From Lachnospiraceae bacterium (GTDB lineage Bacteria; Bacillota; Clostridia; Lachnospirales; Lachnospiraceae): 64,000 nt of DNA. Shown here piece by piece: positions 43,033 through 52,547 of this stretch. Every line of letters starts with the position of its first letter. Position 1 is the stretch's first letter. Under the pieces are notes generated by a model. It worked only from the letters and a program-made list of their open reading frames with translations. It searched no databases and was not told where the DNA came from. Position numbers and translations under genes: made by a program. The stretch is from contig JAFYYN010000077.1 of NCBI GenBank assembly GCA_017557525.1, positions 1 through 64,000 on the forward strand, written 5' to 3'.

Positions 43033-43282
43033 AGGTCAGGTGGGACGAGGTATTTGCCCTGCAACTCGTTTTCGCTACCTGCAGGGATATGCAAAAAATC
43101 ACAGCTACATCTTCATTTCGGACGCTTGCAACCGGTCGTCCGCCCGATGTCGGACGACCTTAGGCTGCGCTCAAAAATCGATCCGGATGATCGATTTTTG
43201 CCTCATTGCGATGTCTCTGTGATTTTGCATATCCTCTGCACGCTTTATAGTTGCAGGCCGAACACCTCGCCCCACCTGACCT
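43033..43282. repeat. 250-base nested palindrome between mbl and leuS
   Basis: Outer arms 43033-43066 and 43249-43282 are inverted copies matching at 30 of 34 positions. A second pair, GGATATGC..ATCACAG (43085-43104) and CTGTGAT..GCATATCC (43217-43234), lies inside. Two perfect hairpins form the centre: GGTCGTCCG/CGGACGACC (43134-43159) and CAAAAATCGATC/GATCGATTTTTG (43172-43200). It starts 15 bases after leuS ends and could also act as its terminator. Together with the RNA candidate and promoter it accounts for most of the 539-base gap 42758-43296. Confidence 0.8.
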
Positions 43283-43296
43283 AGCCTACTGAGAAA

Positions 43297-45738
43297 TTAT
43301 TTTACAACAATATTTACAATTCTACCCTTTACGTAGATTTCCTTAACGACAGTCTTGCCTTCAATTGCTGCCTGCACATACTTGTTAGCATTGGCCTTAG
43401 CAATTGCTGACTCACTCTCCTCGTTTACTCCTACTTCGATGGTAGCCTTTACCTTACCGTTGATCTGTACTGCGATCTCAACAGTATCTTCCTTGATGGC
43501 TTCCTCATCATATGTAGGCCAGGTCTCGTATGCGATAGTCTTATCATGTCCTAAGATGCTCCACATTTCCTCACCGATATGAGGGCAGATACATGAAAGC
43601 ATCTTTACAAGTCCTTCTGCGTACTGCTTAGGGCACTTGCCAACCTTGTATACAGCGTTTACAAATATCATCATCTGGCTGATTGCGGTATTAAAGCCAA
43701 GTGACTCAAAGTCAGATGTAACCTTCTTTACTGTCTGGTGATATACCTTCTTTAATGCCTCATCCTCGCCGTCTGTCAAGTTATCATCATTTGTGAAGAA
43801 TGCCCATACACGGTTAAGAAATCTACGGGCACCCTCAACTCCCTGAGGGCTCCATGGCTTTGATACTTCAAGAGGTCCCATGAACATCTCATAAAGTCTT
43901 AAGGTATCAGCACCGTACTGGTTTACTATATCTGAAGGGTTAACTACAAACTCAGGGAAACGCTTACCCATCTTGATACCGTTTTCACCTAAGATCATGC
44001 CCTGATGTACCAGCTTCTTGAACGGCTCTTTAACAGGTGAAAGACCCTTATCATAGAGATATCTGTTCCAGATCCTTGAATACATAAGGTGTCCGACTGC
44101 ATGTTCGGGTCCGCCGATATAAAGATCTACAGGCAGCCAGTGCTTTAATAACTCGTAATTAGCAAATTCCTTCTCATTATCGGGATCGATATATCTGAAG
44201 TAATACCATGATGATCCTGCAGAACCGGGCATGGTTGATGTCTCACGCTTACCCTTAATGCCGTTATGGTCATACTGCTTCCACTCGGTTGCATTCTCTA
44301 AAGGCGCCTGACCATTCTTTGACTTGTAATCCTCAAGCTCAGGAAGTACCAAAGGAAGCTCATCGTCATCAAGTACGTGGATCTGACCGTCCTCTGTATG
44401 TACTACAGGTACGGGCTCGCCCCAGTAACGCTGACGTGCGAATATCCACTCACGGAAGTGATAGTTCACTGTACGCTTTGCTACACCTAATTTCTCAAGC
44501 TTCTGGGTAATTGCTTCCTTAGCCTCTTCTACGGTAAGTCCGGTAAACTCTTCGGAATTGATAAGCTTGTAGCCTTTTCCTAAGTAGTCATACTTTTCAA
44601 GCGCATGTCCGGATACATCAATATGTCCGTCCTTTTCATTTCCGTCAATTACCTGGATCATTTCGATATTGTGTGCAACAGCATACTCAAAGTCACGCTG
44701 ATCATGGCTGGGAACTGCCATAACTGCACCTGTTCCATAATTAGCCAGTACGAAATCGCCGATGAAAAGCTCTGCTTCTTTGCCATTTACAGGGTTGATA
44801 CACTTAACACCCTCTAAGCGGCATCCGGTCTTACCCTTGTTGAGCTCGGTACGGTCCATATCGTTCTTTTTCTTGGTCTCTTCGATATAAGCCTTAACCT
44901 CATCCTGGTTCTTGATCCTGGGCATTAAGTCCTGTACAAGCTGTCCGTCGGGTGCAAGTACCATGAAGGTGATACCGTATATAGTCTCGATACATGTGGT
45001 AAAAATTGAGAACTCTCCGCCGCCAACTATCTGGAATTTAACCTCGACGCCCTCGGACTTTCCAATCCAGTGTCTCTGCATATCCTTTGTGGACTCGGGC
45101 CAGTCTATTTCATTCAAGCCTTCAAGAAGCTTTTCTGCAAATGCAGGTTGGTCGATAACCCACTGCTTCATATTCTTACGAACTACCGGGAAACCGCCAC
45201 GCTCTGACTTTCCGTCTATAACCTCATCGTTGGAAAGTACTGTGCCCAGTTCCTCGCACCAGTTTACGGGCATATCGATATATTTTGCATAGCCGTCAAG
45301 ATAAAGCTGTTTAAAGATCCACTGTGTCCAGTGATAAAACTTGGGGTCTGAAGTAGCTACAAGTTTGCTCCAGTCGTAGTCAAAACCAAGCTCCTTAAGC
45401 TGCTTTGAAAATGTCTTTATATTCTCTGATGTAAAGCCCTCGGGATGATGTCCGGTGTTTATCGCATACTGCTCTGCAGGAAGGCCGAATGAATCGTAAC
45501 CCATGGGATGAAGCACGTTATATCCCTGCATTCTCTTCATTCTCGAAACAATATCCGTAGCAGTATAGCCCTCAGGATGACCTGCATGAAGACCTACACC
45601 TGAAGGATACGGGAACATATCCAACGCATAAAACTTAGGCTTTGAAAAGTCCCACACATCAGTCTTAAATGTCTCATGCTCACTCCAATAGGTTTGCCAC
45701 TTAGGCTCAATCTGTTTAGGATCATATACTCTTTCCAT
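43297..45738 (-). CDS. leuS: Leucyl-tRNA synthetase
   Basis: 813-residue class I synthetase charging tRNA-Leu. The HIGH-type motif GLHAGHPEGYTATD is near residue 50; the connective editing domain occupies about 220-420; the WxxE-like GSSWYYFRY block and LYIGGPEHAVGHLMY follow. The KMSKS loop is replaced by KMGKRFPEFVVNPSD (near 600), a variant worth noting. ATG 45738 is supported by AAGGA at 9 bases; a TTG upstream has no room for one. Single gene with its own promoter at 45796-45825. Confidence 0.95.
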   Translation of the reverse strand: MERVYDPKQIEPKWQTYWSEHETFKTDVWDFSKPKFYALDMFPYPSGVGLHAGHPEGYTATDIVSRMKRMQGYNVLHPMGYDSFGLPAEQYAINTGHHPEGFTSENIKTFSKQLKELGFDYDWSKLVATSDPKFYHWTQWIFKQLYLDGYAKYIDMPVNWCEELGTVLSNDEVIDGKSERGGFPVVRKNMKQWVIDQPAFAEKLLEGLNEIDWPESTKDMQRHWIGKSEGVEVKFQIVGGGEFSIFTTCIETIYGITFMVLAPDGQLVQDLMPRIKNQDEVKAYIEETKKKNDMDRTELNKGKTGCRLEGVKCINPVNGKEAELFIGDFVLANYGTGAVMAVPSHDQRDFEYAVAHNIEMIQVIDGNEKDGHIDVSGHALEKYDYLGKGYKLINSEEFTGLTVEEAKEAITQKLEKLGVAKRTVNYHFREWIFARQRYWGEPVPVVHTEDGQIHVLDDDELPLVLPELEDYKSKNGQAPLENATEWKQYDHNGIKGKRETSTMPGSAGSSWYYFRYIDPDNEKEFANYELLKHWLPVDLYIGGPEHAVGHLMYSRIWNRYLYDKGLSPVKEPFKKLVHQGMILGENGIKMGKRFPEFVVNPSDIVNQYGADTLRLYEMFMGPLEVSKPWSPQGVEGARRFLNRVWAFFTNDDNLTDGEDEALKKVYHQTVKKVTSDFESLGFNTAISQMMIFVNAVYKVGKCPKQYAEGLVKMLSCICPHIGEEMWSILGHDKTIAYETWPTYDEEAIKEDTVEIAVQINGKVKATIEVGVNEESESAIAKANANKYVQAAIEGKTVVKEIYVKGRIVNIVVK

Positions 45739-45795
45739 AATGACCAATCCTTCTTTCCTATTTAGTATCTGTTCTTACATACAACTTTAGTGCAT

Positions 45796-45825
45796 AGCAT
45801 ACCATAAAACATATGCTTTTTGCAA
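45796..45825 (-). promoter_or_regulatory. Promoter of leuS
   Basis: Minus strand TTGCAA (45825-45820) and TATGCT (45801-45796) with an 18-base spacer. The short leader (about 50 bases) shows no T-box structure. Confidence 0.6.
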
Positions 45826-45867
45826 GTTTTTTATCAAAGATTTTTTACATGATTTTTGCTTGATTGC

Positions 45868-45896
45868 TTGACAAAAGTTATAGAAAGTTATAGAAT
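45868..45896 (+). promoter_or_regulatory. Promoter of the AAA+ ATPase gene, overlapped by repeats
   Basis: TTGACA (45868-45873) and TAGAAT (45891-45896), 17-base spacer. Two AGTTATAGA repeats (45876, 45886) lie between and over these elements, so a protein bound to them would control this promoter. Confidence 0.75.
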
Positions 45897-45962
45897 AAAT
45901 TAAAAGTTATAGAGAGTTATAGAAGCTTACAGAAGATTTTTAAAGTTATAGAAAGTTATAGA
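45876..45962 (+). repeat. Helically phased AGTTATAGA repeats
   Basis: Six exact copies of AGTTATAGA start at 45876, 45886, 45905, 45915, 45944 and 45954, plus degenerate copies AGCTTACAGA (45924) and AGCTTATTGA (45963). Copies come in pairs 10 bases apart and pairs start 29 and 39 bases from one another, so most sites face the same side of the helix. This is the layout of an operator or iteron array. Confidence 0.85.
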
Positions 45963-45998
45963 AGCTTATTGAAAATAAGTTTCATTTGGAGGATTTAT

Positions 45999-47063
45999 AT
46001 GAATAACCCATTTAATATATCATTTGGCAAAAAACCACATCAGTATATATCCCGTTTCATGACTGTACATAAAGTTGTTGATACATTTTCTTCGGAGTAT
46101 CCTTCTACCCAGGTCTATTTGATCACCGGGCTGCGAGGATCCGGCAAGACTGTGCTTATGACAGATGTACTGCAGGAGTTCAAAGACGAAAATGAATGGA
46201 TAACCGTAGAGCTGAATCCCGAACAGGATCTTTTAAACGATCTGGTTTCTAAGCTATACAATATGCCCAAATTAAAAAGTCATTTTATCAAAGCAAAGCT
46301 CGATCTTTCCCTGTTTGGGATAGGATTAAGTTTAGAAAGAAATACAACAATATCTACTGCAGAGTCCCTTTTAAATCAAATGTTTGAGATATTGAAAAAG
46401 CACAAAAAGAAACTTATCATCGCTATAGACGAGGTAACAAATTCTCAGAATGTAAAAACTTTTGCCAGTGCATTTCAGATTTTTATCAGGCAGGATTATG
46501 AATTGTTCCTATTGATGACAGGTTTATATGAGAATATTTATAATCTTCAAAACGAGAAAACCCTGACCTTTCTGTATAGGGCTCCCAAGATTTTTACAGA
46601 GCCTCTGAACGCAGGCGCAATCAGGAACAGTTACTTAGAGATATTTGATATACCTGATAACGAAGCTGCAAAAATGGCTTCTTTAACAAAAGGCTATGCT
46701 TTCGCATACCAGCTTTTAGGATATATCAAATGGGAACATAAAAATGCCCGCCTGGAACTTCTTTTGCGGGAATATGATCAGTACCTTCAGGAATTTGTAT
46801 ATGATAAAATATGGTCGGAACTGTCTGATAAAGACAGAAAAGTAATAAAAGTTATTGCTGAAATCACCTGTGAATCCGGTGACGTTAGGGTTGGAAATGT
46901 ATTGGAGAAAGCCAATATGTCTTCATCGTTGTTTTCCAGTTATCGAGAAAGACTCGCAATAAAAGGAATAATTGACACTTCTAAATATGGATATGTCTCC
47001 TTTACTCTTCCCAGATTCGCAGAATATGTAAAAAATAAAGTTATGATGGATGAAAACATTTGA
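45999..47063 (+). CDS. AAA+ ATPase of the archaeal-type ATP-binding family
   Basis: 354-residue protein with Walker A GLRGSGKTVL (near residue 36), Walker B LIIAIDEVTNS (near 138) and a sensor-like LLMTGLYENI, followed from about residue 270 by a winged-helix-like C-terminal region (KDRKVIKVIAEI, LEKANMSSSLFSSYRERL, KGIIDTSKYGYVSFTLPRF). Such STAND-like ATPases occur in many copies in Lachnospiraceae; their function is unknown. ATG 45999 follows GGAGGA at 45988-45993. It is a single gene between phased repeats and a terminator, and could bind those repeats through its winged helix (inference). Confidence 0.8.
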   Translation: MNNPFNISFGKKPHQYISRFMTVHKVVDTFSSEYPSTQVYLITGLRGSGKTVLMTDVLQEFKDENEWITVELNPEQDLLNDLVSKLYNMPKLKSHFIKAKLDLSLFGIGLSLERNTTISTAESLLNQMFEILKKHKKKLIIAIDEVTNSQNVKTFASAFQIFIRQDYELFLLMTGLYENIYNLQNEKTLTFLYRAPKIFTEPLNAGAIRNSYLEIFDIPDNEAAKMASLTKGYAFAYQLLGYIKWEHKNARLELLLREYDQYLQEFVYDKIWSELSDKDRKVIKVIAEITCESGDVRVGNVLEKANMSSSLFSSYRERLAIKGIIDTSKYGYVSFTLPRFAEYVKNKVMMDENI

Positions 47064-47086
47064 TTTATCTGTAGAAATATGATATA

Positions 47087-47137
47087 AATATACCGATTGC
47101 ACGGAAGTAAGAAACCTGGCAGTCGGTATATTTTTTT
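47087..47137 (+). terminator. Terminator of the ATPase gene
   Basis: AATATACCGA (47087-47096) / TCGGTATATT (47123-47132) followed by TTTTT. The loop is unusually long (26 bases). Confidence 0.75.
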
Positions 47138-47213
47138 ACCGGTTGTTCACTCTCATGATCTGTGATGCAGGTAACACAGATCGTTGTAAGCACCCCTGCG
47201 ATATTAACGAAAT

Positions 47214-47906
47214 ATGAAAGCAATAATAGGACTTGGTAACCCGGGAATTAAGTATGCCGGGACCCGTCACAACATTGGGTTTGATGCTGTGACGGCAATT
47301 GCCGATAAGTATAATTTAAAGATAAACAATAAGAAATTTAAAGGCTTGTATGCCGACTGTTATATAGGCGGTGAAAAGGTTATCCTTATCCAGCCCCAGA
47401 CCTTTATGAACCTGAGCGGTGAATGCGTAAGGGAAGTAGCTGATTTCTATAAGCTAAATCCCGATGAGATCATAATTATCTGTGATGACATTAACCTCGA
47501 TACCGGCAGGATCAGGATCAGAAAAAAAGGCAGCGCCGGAGGCCATAACGGGCTGAAAAATATAATACTTCACCTGGGAACCGAGGAGTTTCCAAGGATA
47601 AGGGTTGGTGCCGGAGAAAAGCCCTCTGATTGGGATCAGGTTGATTTTGTACTTGGACGTTTTCCCAAGGATGAAGAACCGATTATACGTGAGGCTCTTT
47701 CAAATGTTGTAAGTGCTGTAGAGGCCTGGGTAACTGATGGTATAGATACGGCAATGAATAAATACAATACTCCTTCACCTAAGAAGAGTAAAATTCCCGC
47801 AAATAGTAAAACAAGCGACAAAATATCACAAGACATCGAGATCTCTCAAACATTAGCAATTAATAATCCAAAAGACACAGTAGTTATGCACGAAATTTCT
47901 ATATGA
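47214..47906 (+). CDS. pth: Peptidyl-tRNA hydrolase with C-terminal extension
   Basis: 230-residue enzyme that frees tRNA from peptidyl-tRNA dropped by ribosomes. Conserved residues: GLGNPGIKYAGTRHNIGFD (Asn and catalytic His near residues 8-20), PQTFMNLSGE (near 62), DDINLDTGRIRIRKKGSAGGHNGLKNI (catalytic Asp near 93). The normal domain ends near residue 185; a Ser/Lys-rich tail of about 45 residues is extra. Its last 4 bases (ATGA) overlap the start of mfd, so translation is coupled. Confidence 0.95.
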   Translation: MKAIIGLGNPGIKYAGTRHNIGFDAVTAIADKYNLKINNKKFKGLYADCYIGGEKVILIQPQTFMNLSGECVREVADFYKLNPDEIIIICDDINLDTGRIRIRKKGSAGGHNGLKNIILHLGTEEFPRIRVGAGEKPSDWDQVDFVLGRFPKDEEPIIREALSNVVSAVEAWVTDGIDTAMNKYNTPSPKKSKIPANSKTSDKISQDIEISQTLAINNPKDTVVMHEISI

Positions 47907-50900
47907 ATGCACTTACAGAACCGTTAAAGGAATATACGGTCATTGAAGACCTGAAAACAGCAATAGAAAAAGGAAAGACACCTCTCAGGGTTACCGGATG
48001 TGCTGGGGCACAGAAAAGTAACCTTATTTTTGCTGTTTCAGAAAGTTTTCCTGTAAGGCTTGTAATAACCGAAAATGACATAAAGGCAAAAGAACTGGCG
48101 GATGATCTTGGACTTTATGATAAGAGCGTATTGTATTATCCCGCAAAGGATATCCTGTTTTACAGCGCTGACGTAAAAAGCAATACCATACAGAGGGAAC
48201 GTCTGAGTATTATCAAGAAAATCCTTGATTTTACTGCTGTCAAAAATGTAGGGAATGATCTGGAAGCCATAACGATAGTTACCTCAATCGCTGCCGGACT
48301 TGACCGTTTGCCGGCTCCTGAAAGATTAAAAAGTCAGATACTTCATATAGATTTCAATACCGTAACGGAGCCTGAGGAGCTTGCGGCTAGGCTGATAGCC
48401 ATAGGTTACTCCAGAGAGGGTATCACTGAGCTTCCGGGGCAGTTTTCTGTACGTGGCGGTCTGGTTGATATTTTCCCAGTGCAGGAAGATGTGCCTGTTC
48501 GTATCGAGTTTTTCGGAGATGAAATAGATTCTTTAAGGAACTATGATGCCTCCAGCCAACGTTCAATCGAGAACATACAGGAAATAGATGTCTTTCCTGC
48601 TCAGGAAATAATTGTATCTGCAGATGAAATACAGGCCGGCTTAAAAGAGATAGAAAAGGCTGCAAAAAAACAGATAACAAAGTTTGAAAAGTCCGGTGAC
48701 GGAGCATCAGCATCAAATGTAAGAAGAACGGTAAACGAATTAAAGGATGATATAGAGTACTTTAAAGGAAATGTCGGCCTGGACAGTTTTGTTAATTATT
48801 TCCTGCAGGATACCGTATCCTTCTTTGAATACTTTGATGCATCAAAGACCGCCATCTTTTTAGATGAGCCTCAAAGGGTGAAAGAAACCCTCTCCGCCCT
48901 TGAACTTGAGTTCGCTGAGAGTATGAAGGGCAGGCTCACAAGAGGACTTATACTCCCGAGACAATCCGATGCAATTTACGATGCGGGCTATGTTTTTTCT
49001 GTACTAAACAACATCAGGCCTGTGATCCTTTCCACAATGGATTACAGATTTAGTGAAATACCTGTAACCCGCTCATTTGAGCTGTCGGTTTCGGCTACGC
49101 CGTCATATAATGGGAACTTCGAGATGCTTATCTCGGATCTTACTAAATTGAAAAAGCGCAAGTACAAGGTAGTGCTCATTGCCGCTTCAAAATCAAGAGG
49201 GGTAAGGCTTGCCGAGGAGCTAAGGGATAACGGTCTTTCCGCATTCTTTAGCGAGGATGAAGAAAGAGCGCCCAAAGAGGGCGAAGTAGTTGTAATGTCA
49301 GGCAATATAAGCCGCGGCTTTGAATATTCCCTTATAAGATTTGCAATCATATGTGAGACAGATATCTTTGGTGTAAGAAAGGTAAAGAAAAAGCAGAAGC
49401 CTTATGCGGGTACCGGTACGAGGATAGAAAGCTTTGCTGAGCTCAATGAGGGTGACTATGTAGTCCATGAAAGCTATGGTATCGGCGTATACCGTGGTAT
49501 AGAGCAGGTTACCTTAAACAATATTGCAAAGGATTATATTAAGGTAGAGTACAGTGCCGGAGGTACACTTTATGTGCTTGCCTCTGCAATGGGGCAGCTG
49601 CAGAAATATTCCGGTGCAGATACCGGAAAACCTCCTAAATTAAACCGTCTTGATTCCGGTGAATGGAAAAAGACAAAGGCAAAGGTTCAGGGTGCAGTTA
49701 AGGAAATCGCTGAGGAACTGATAAAGCTTTATGCCATCCGTCAGGCCGGTACAGGTCACAGATTTGGCCGGGACACCGTCTGGCAAAAGGAATTTGAGGA
49801 GCTATTCCCTTACGATGAAACAGAGGACCAGTTAAAGGCCATAGAGGAAACCAAGAAAGACATGGAATCCTCCGGTATCATGGACCGTCTTATCTGCGGT
49901 GATGTTGGCTTTGGCAAGACCGAAATAGCCATAAGAGCCGCCTTTAAGGCAGTACAGGATGGAAAACAGGTTGCAATACTTGTGCCTACAACAATACTTG
50001 CCCAACAGCACTACAATACCTTTGTGCAACGCATGGGCGGTTTTCCTGTAAATATCGGTATGCTTTCCCGTTTCAAAACGCCCACCGAGCAAAAGAAGAT
50101 AATTGAAAAGGTAAGGACAGGGCTTATTGATATAGTTATCGGTACACACAGGCTTCTCTCTAAAGACATCTCCTTTAAGAACCTTGGACTTCTGGTAGTA
50201 GATGAGGAGCAGCGCTTTGGTGTTACCCACAAGGAAAAGATAAAACAGATGAAGGGTAACGTGGATGTCCTGACACTTACTGCAACTCCTATACCCAGGA
50301 CACTTCATATGAGCCTTGCAGGTATCCGTGATATGAGCGTGCTGGATGAAGCCCCGGTGGACAGACTTCCGATACAGACCTTTGTACTGGAATACAATGA
50401 GGAAGTTGTCCGTGAGGCCATAAACAGAGAACTTGCACGTGGGGGACAGGTTTACTATGTCCATAACAGGATAGCCGGGATTGATGAAGTAGCCGGGACT
50501 CTGCAAAGACTTTTACCGGACGCAAATATTGTCTATGCACATGGCAGGATGAACGAGAGGGAGCTTGAGGATATAATGTACTCTTTCGTTAACGGTGAGA
50601 TAGATGTGCTTGTTTCAACCACGATCATTGAGACAGGGCTTGACATATCAAATGTAAATACTATTATTATAGATGATGCAGACAGGTTCGGACTGGCTCA
50701 GTTATACCAGCTGAGAGGCCGTGTAGGCCGTTCGAACAGAACTGCGTATGCCTTTATGATGTACAGGCGTGACAAACAGCTACAGGAAAATGCAGAAAAA
50801 CGTCTTGAGGCTATTAAAGAATTTACCGAGCTTGGCAGCGGCATAAAGATCGCGATGCGTGACCTTGAGATAAGGGGAGCAGGTAATCTTCTGGGTGCCG

Positions 50901-51487
50901 AGCAGAGCGGACATATGGCAGCAGTGGGCTATGAGCTGTATTGCAAGCTGCTAAATCAGGCGATAAAGAACCTTAAACCCGGAGAGCTAGAGGTGGAGTA
51001 TTATCAGACCTCTATAGATCTGGAGATGGATGCATTCATACCTTCTTCCTACATAAAGAATGAGCTGCAGAAGCTTGACATGTACAAGCGCATAGCTTCC
51101 ATAGAAAATGAAAATATGCGTATGGACTTAGAGGAGGAAATGACTGATAGATTCGGTGACCCACCCGCGCCTGTTGTCAATCTGTTAAATATCGCTCTTG
51201 TAAAAGCCGAGGGGCATGATGCTTTTGTTACCGCTATTACTCAGAAAGGAAATGTAATAGAGCTTAAAATGTATGAAAAGGCAGGGCTCGATGTATCAAG
51301 GATTCCCGAACTGCTGAAAAAATATGAGGGCGCTTTCAAAATGTACCCGGGCAAGGTACCGAGATTTGATTATATCCTAAAAGGAGAACGCGGCAAGAAA
51401 GTGACCGGCTTTAAACCTGCCGAGGTAATCGATCAGCTGCGTGGGCTTTTTGCGGACATGAAGGCAATCAGGCTGGATGTGAAATGA
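47903..51487 (+). CDS. mfd: Transcription-repair coupling factor
   Basis: 1194-residue ATP-dependent translocase that removes stalled RNA polymerase and recruits UvrA. N-terminal UvrB-homology domains (1-330), RNA polymerase-interacting domain (about 505-590, with ELNEGDYVVHESYGIGVYRG), helicase core with GDVGFGKTEIAIRA (Walker A, near 670), DEEQRFGV (near 770) and the TRG motif region, then IETGLDISNVNTIIIDDADRFGLAQLYQLRGRVGRS and a C-terminal D7 domain. Normal length. Coupled to pth and followed by a PrsA-like gene after 15 bases. Confidence 0.96.
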   Translation: MNALTEPLKEYTVIEDLKTAIEKGKTPLRVTGCAGAQKSNLIFAVSESFPVRLVITENDIKAKELADDLGLYDKSVLYYPAKDILFYSADVKSNTIQRERLSIIKKILDFTAVKNVGNDLEAITIVTSIAAGLDRLPAPERLKSQILHIDFNTVTEPEELAARLIAIGYSREGITELPGQFSVRGGLVDIFPVQEDVPVRIEFFGDEIDSLRNYDASSQRSIENIQEIDVFPAQEIIVSADEIQAGLKEIEKAAKKQITKFEKSGDGASASNVRRTVNELKDDIEYFKGNVGLDSFVNYFLQDTVSFFEYFDASKTAIFLDEPQRVKETLSALELEFAESMKGRLTRGLILPRQSDAIYDAGYVFSVLNNIRPVILSTMDYRFSEIPVTRSFELSVSATPSYNGNFEMLISDLTKLKKRKYKVVLIAASKSRGVRLAEELRDNGLSAFFSEDEERAPKEGEVVVMSGNISRGFEYSLIRFAIICETDIFGVRKVKKKQKPYAGTGTRIESFAELNEGDYVVHESYGIGVYRGIEQVTLNNIAKDYIKVEYSAGGTLYVLASAMGQLQKYSGADTGKPPKLNRLDSGEWKKTKAKVQGAVKEIAEELIKLYAIRQAGTGHRFGRDTVWQKEFEELFPYDETEDQLKAIEETKKDMESSGIMDRLICGDVGFGKTEIAIRAAFKAVQDGKQVAILVPTTILAQQHYNTFVQRMGGFPVNIGMLSRFKTPTEQKKIIEKVRTGLIDIVIGTHRLLSKDISFKNLGLLVVDEEQRFGVTHKEKIKQMKGNVDVLTLTATPIPRTLHMSLAGIRDMSVLDEAPVDRLPIQTFVLEYNEEVVREAINRELARGGQVYYVHNRIAGIDEVAGTLQRLLPDANIVYAHGRMNERELEDIMYSFVNGEIDVLVSTTIIETGLDISNVNTIIIDDADRFGLAQLYQLRGRVGRSNRTAYAFMMYRRDKQLQENAEKRLEAIKEFTELGSGIKIAMRDLEIRGAGNLLGAEQSGHMAAVGYELYCKLLNQAIKNLKPGELEVEYYQTSIDLEMDAFIPSSYIKNELQKLDMYKRIASIENENMRMDLEEEMTDRFGDPPAPVVNLLNIALVKAEGHDAFVTAITQKGNVIELKMYEKAGLDVSRIPELLKKYEGAFKMYPGKVPRFDYILKGERGKKVTGFKPAEVIDQLRGLFADMKAIRLDVK

Positions 51488-51502
51488 TGAGGATTATAAA
51501 AA

Positions 51503-52507
51503 ATGAATTATAGAATTAAAACTACAGTGGTGTTATTATCCATTTGTGTTTTATCGGCAATGCTTCTTTCCTCCTGCAGGAAGGAAGAGCCGGAGGTTAC
51601 TGTACCGACTTTTAAGGCAGATACGGTTTTCAAAGTAAACGGCGAAGAAGTATCCTTAGGTGAGTGGAATCTTTATGCCCAGCCGGTAAAAGCAGGGATA
51701 GACAAACTGTACGGGAAAGAAATCTGGGATTATAAGATGGACGCCGAGGGGAAGCTTTTTGGAGAATCCTTAAAAGAGAATATCCGTAACCGTATAGTGA
51801 CCGTTAAACTTATAGCTTCAAAGGCTGAAGAATTAGGAGTAAAGCTTACCGAGGATGACAAATCGGAAATAGCCATAAGCGCCGATGAATACCTTGAGAT
51901 ATTACAGAGCAGTTTAAAGGATAAATATGGTATCACCGAAGATATAGTGGAAAAGGTGTACTCAGACAATCTGCTTGCGACTAAAGTATATGAACATTTG
52001 ACTCTTAATGTCAGTACTGAAACCGAAGAAACCGAAGTAAGGCATATGGTACTACAATATATGATGTACCCTAAGTCATATGAAACAAGGGAAGGGGACA
52101 CAGTATTGAGGACTACTGAAGAGGTTACAAAAAAGAGAAACGAACTTGAAAGTAAAAAACAGCGTATTACCAACAATCCGAAACTGACCTTAAAGGACTG
52201 TGAAACGGAGGAATTAACCGCATCTGAATTAATAGCTGATCTCGCGGAGCTTAAAAACCGTCTCCCCGAAGATGAAGCAGGCGTTGTTTTCTGGTTGCGT
52301 GCCTACGAAATGAGTCCTCTGATCGAGACAGACGAAGCACTTCTCCTTTTCCAGTGCATTAAGATAAAGGACGAAGAAAGCACAAATGCTGCCCGCGTCA
52401 AGGTAATCGAAGAACGCGAGCAGCAGGTGTTTGGAACGGCCTACGCCGAGTGGAAAAAAGATGTCAATGTTGAAACTAACGAAGAGATCTGGAACTCACT
52501 AAATTAA
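51503..52507 (+). CDS. PrsA/SurA-like foldase lipoprotein
   Basis: 334-residue lipoprotein. Signal peptide with lipobox LLSSC (Cys near residue 25), then a SurA_N-like helical domain (about 40-165: VNGEEVSLGEWNLYAQ, KLIASKAEELGVKLTEDD). The following region (EVRHMVLQYMM and TEELTASELIADLAELKNRLPEDEAGVVFWL) matches a parvulin module only weakly and lacks clear catalytic signature residues, so it may act as a chaperone without isomerase activity. GAGGAT precedes ATG 51503. A position behind mfd is common in Clostridia. Confidence 0.8.
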   Translation: MNYRIKTTVVLLSICVLSAMLLSSCRKEEPEVTVPTFKADTVFKVNGEEVSLGEWNLYAQPVKAGIDKLYGKEIWDYKMDAEGKLFGESLKENIRNRIVTVKLIASKAEELGVKLTEDDKSEIAISADEYLEILQSSLKDKYGITEDIVEKVYSDNLLATKVYEHLTLNVSTETEETEVRHMVLQYMMYPKSYETREGDTVLRTTEEVTKKRNELESKKQRITNNPKLTLKDCETEELTASELIADLAELKNRLPEDEAGVVFWLRAYEMSPLIETDEALLLFQCIKIKDEESTNAARVKVIEEREQQVFGTAYAEWKKDVNVETNEEIWNSLN

Positions 52508-52513
52508 TACCTA

Positions 52514-52547
52514 TTCCGCACTGTTTCGTATACGGTGCGGTATTTTT
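52514..52547. terminator. Terminator between the PrsA-like and beta-helix genes
   Basis: CCGCAC (52516-52521) / GTGCGG (52535-52540) followed by TATTTTT. It closes the pth-mfd-prsA string. Confidence 0.7.

Noticed and set aside
45739..45830. A T-box leader for leuS
   Set aside because: The leader is only about 50 bases and lacks the T-box sequence and terminator hairpins.
45876..45962. A CRISPR array
   Set aside because: Units are 9-10 bases with no spacers of constant length, so this is an operator-type array.
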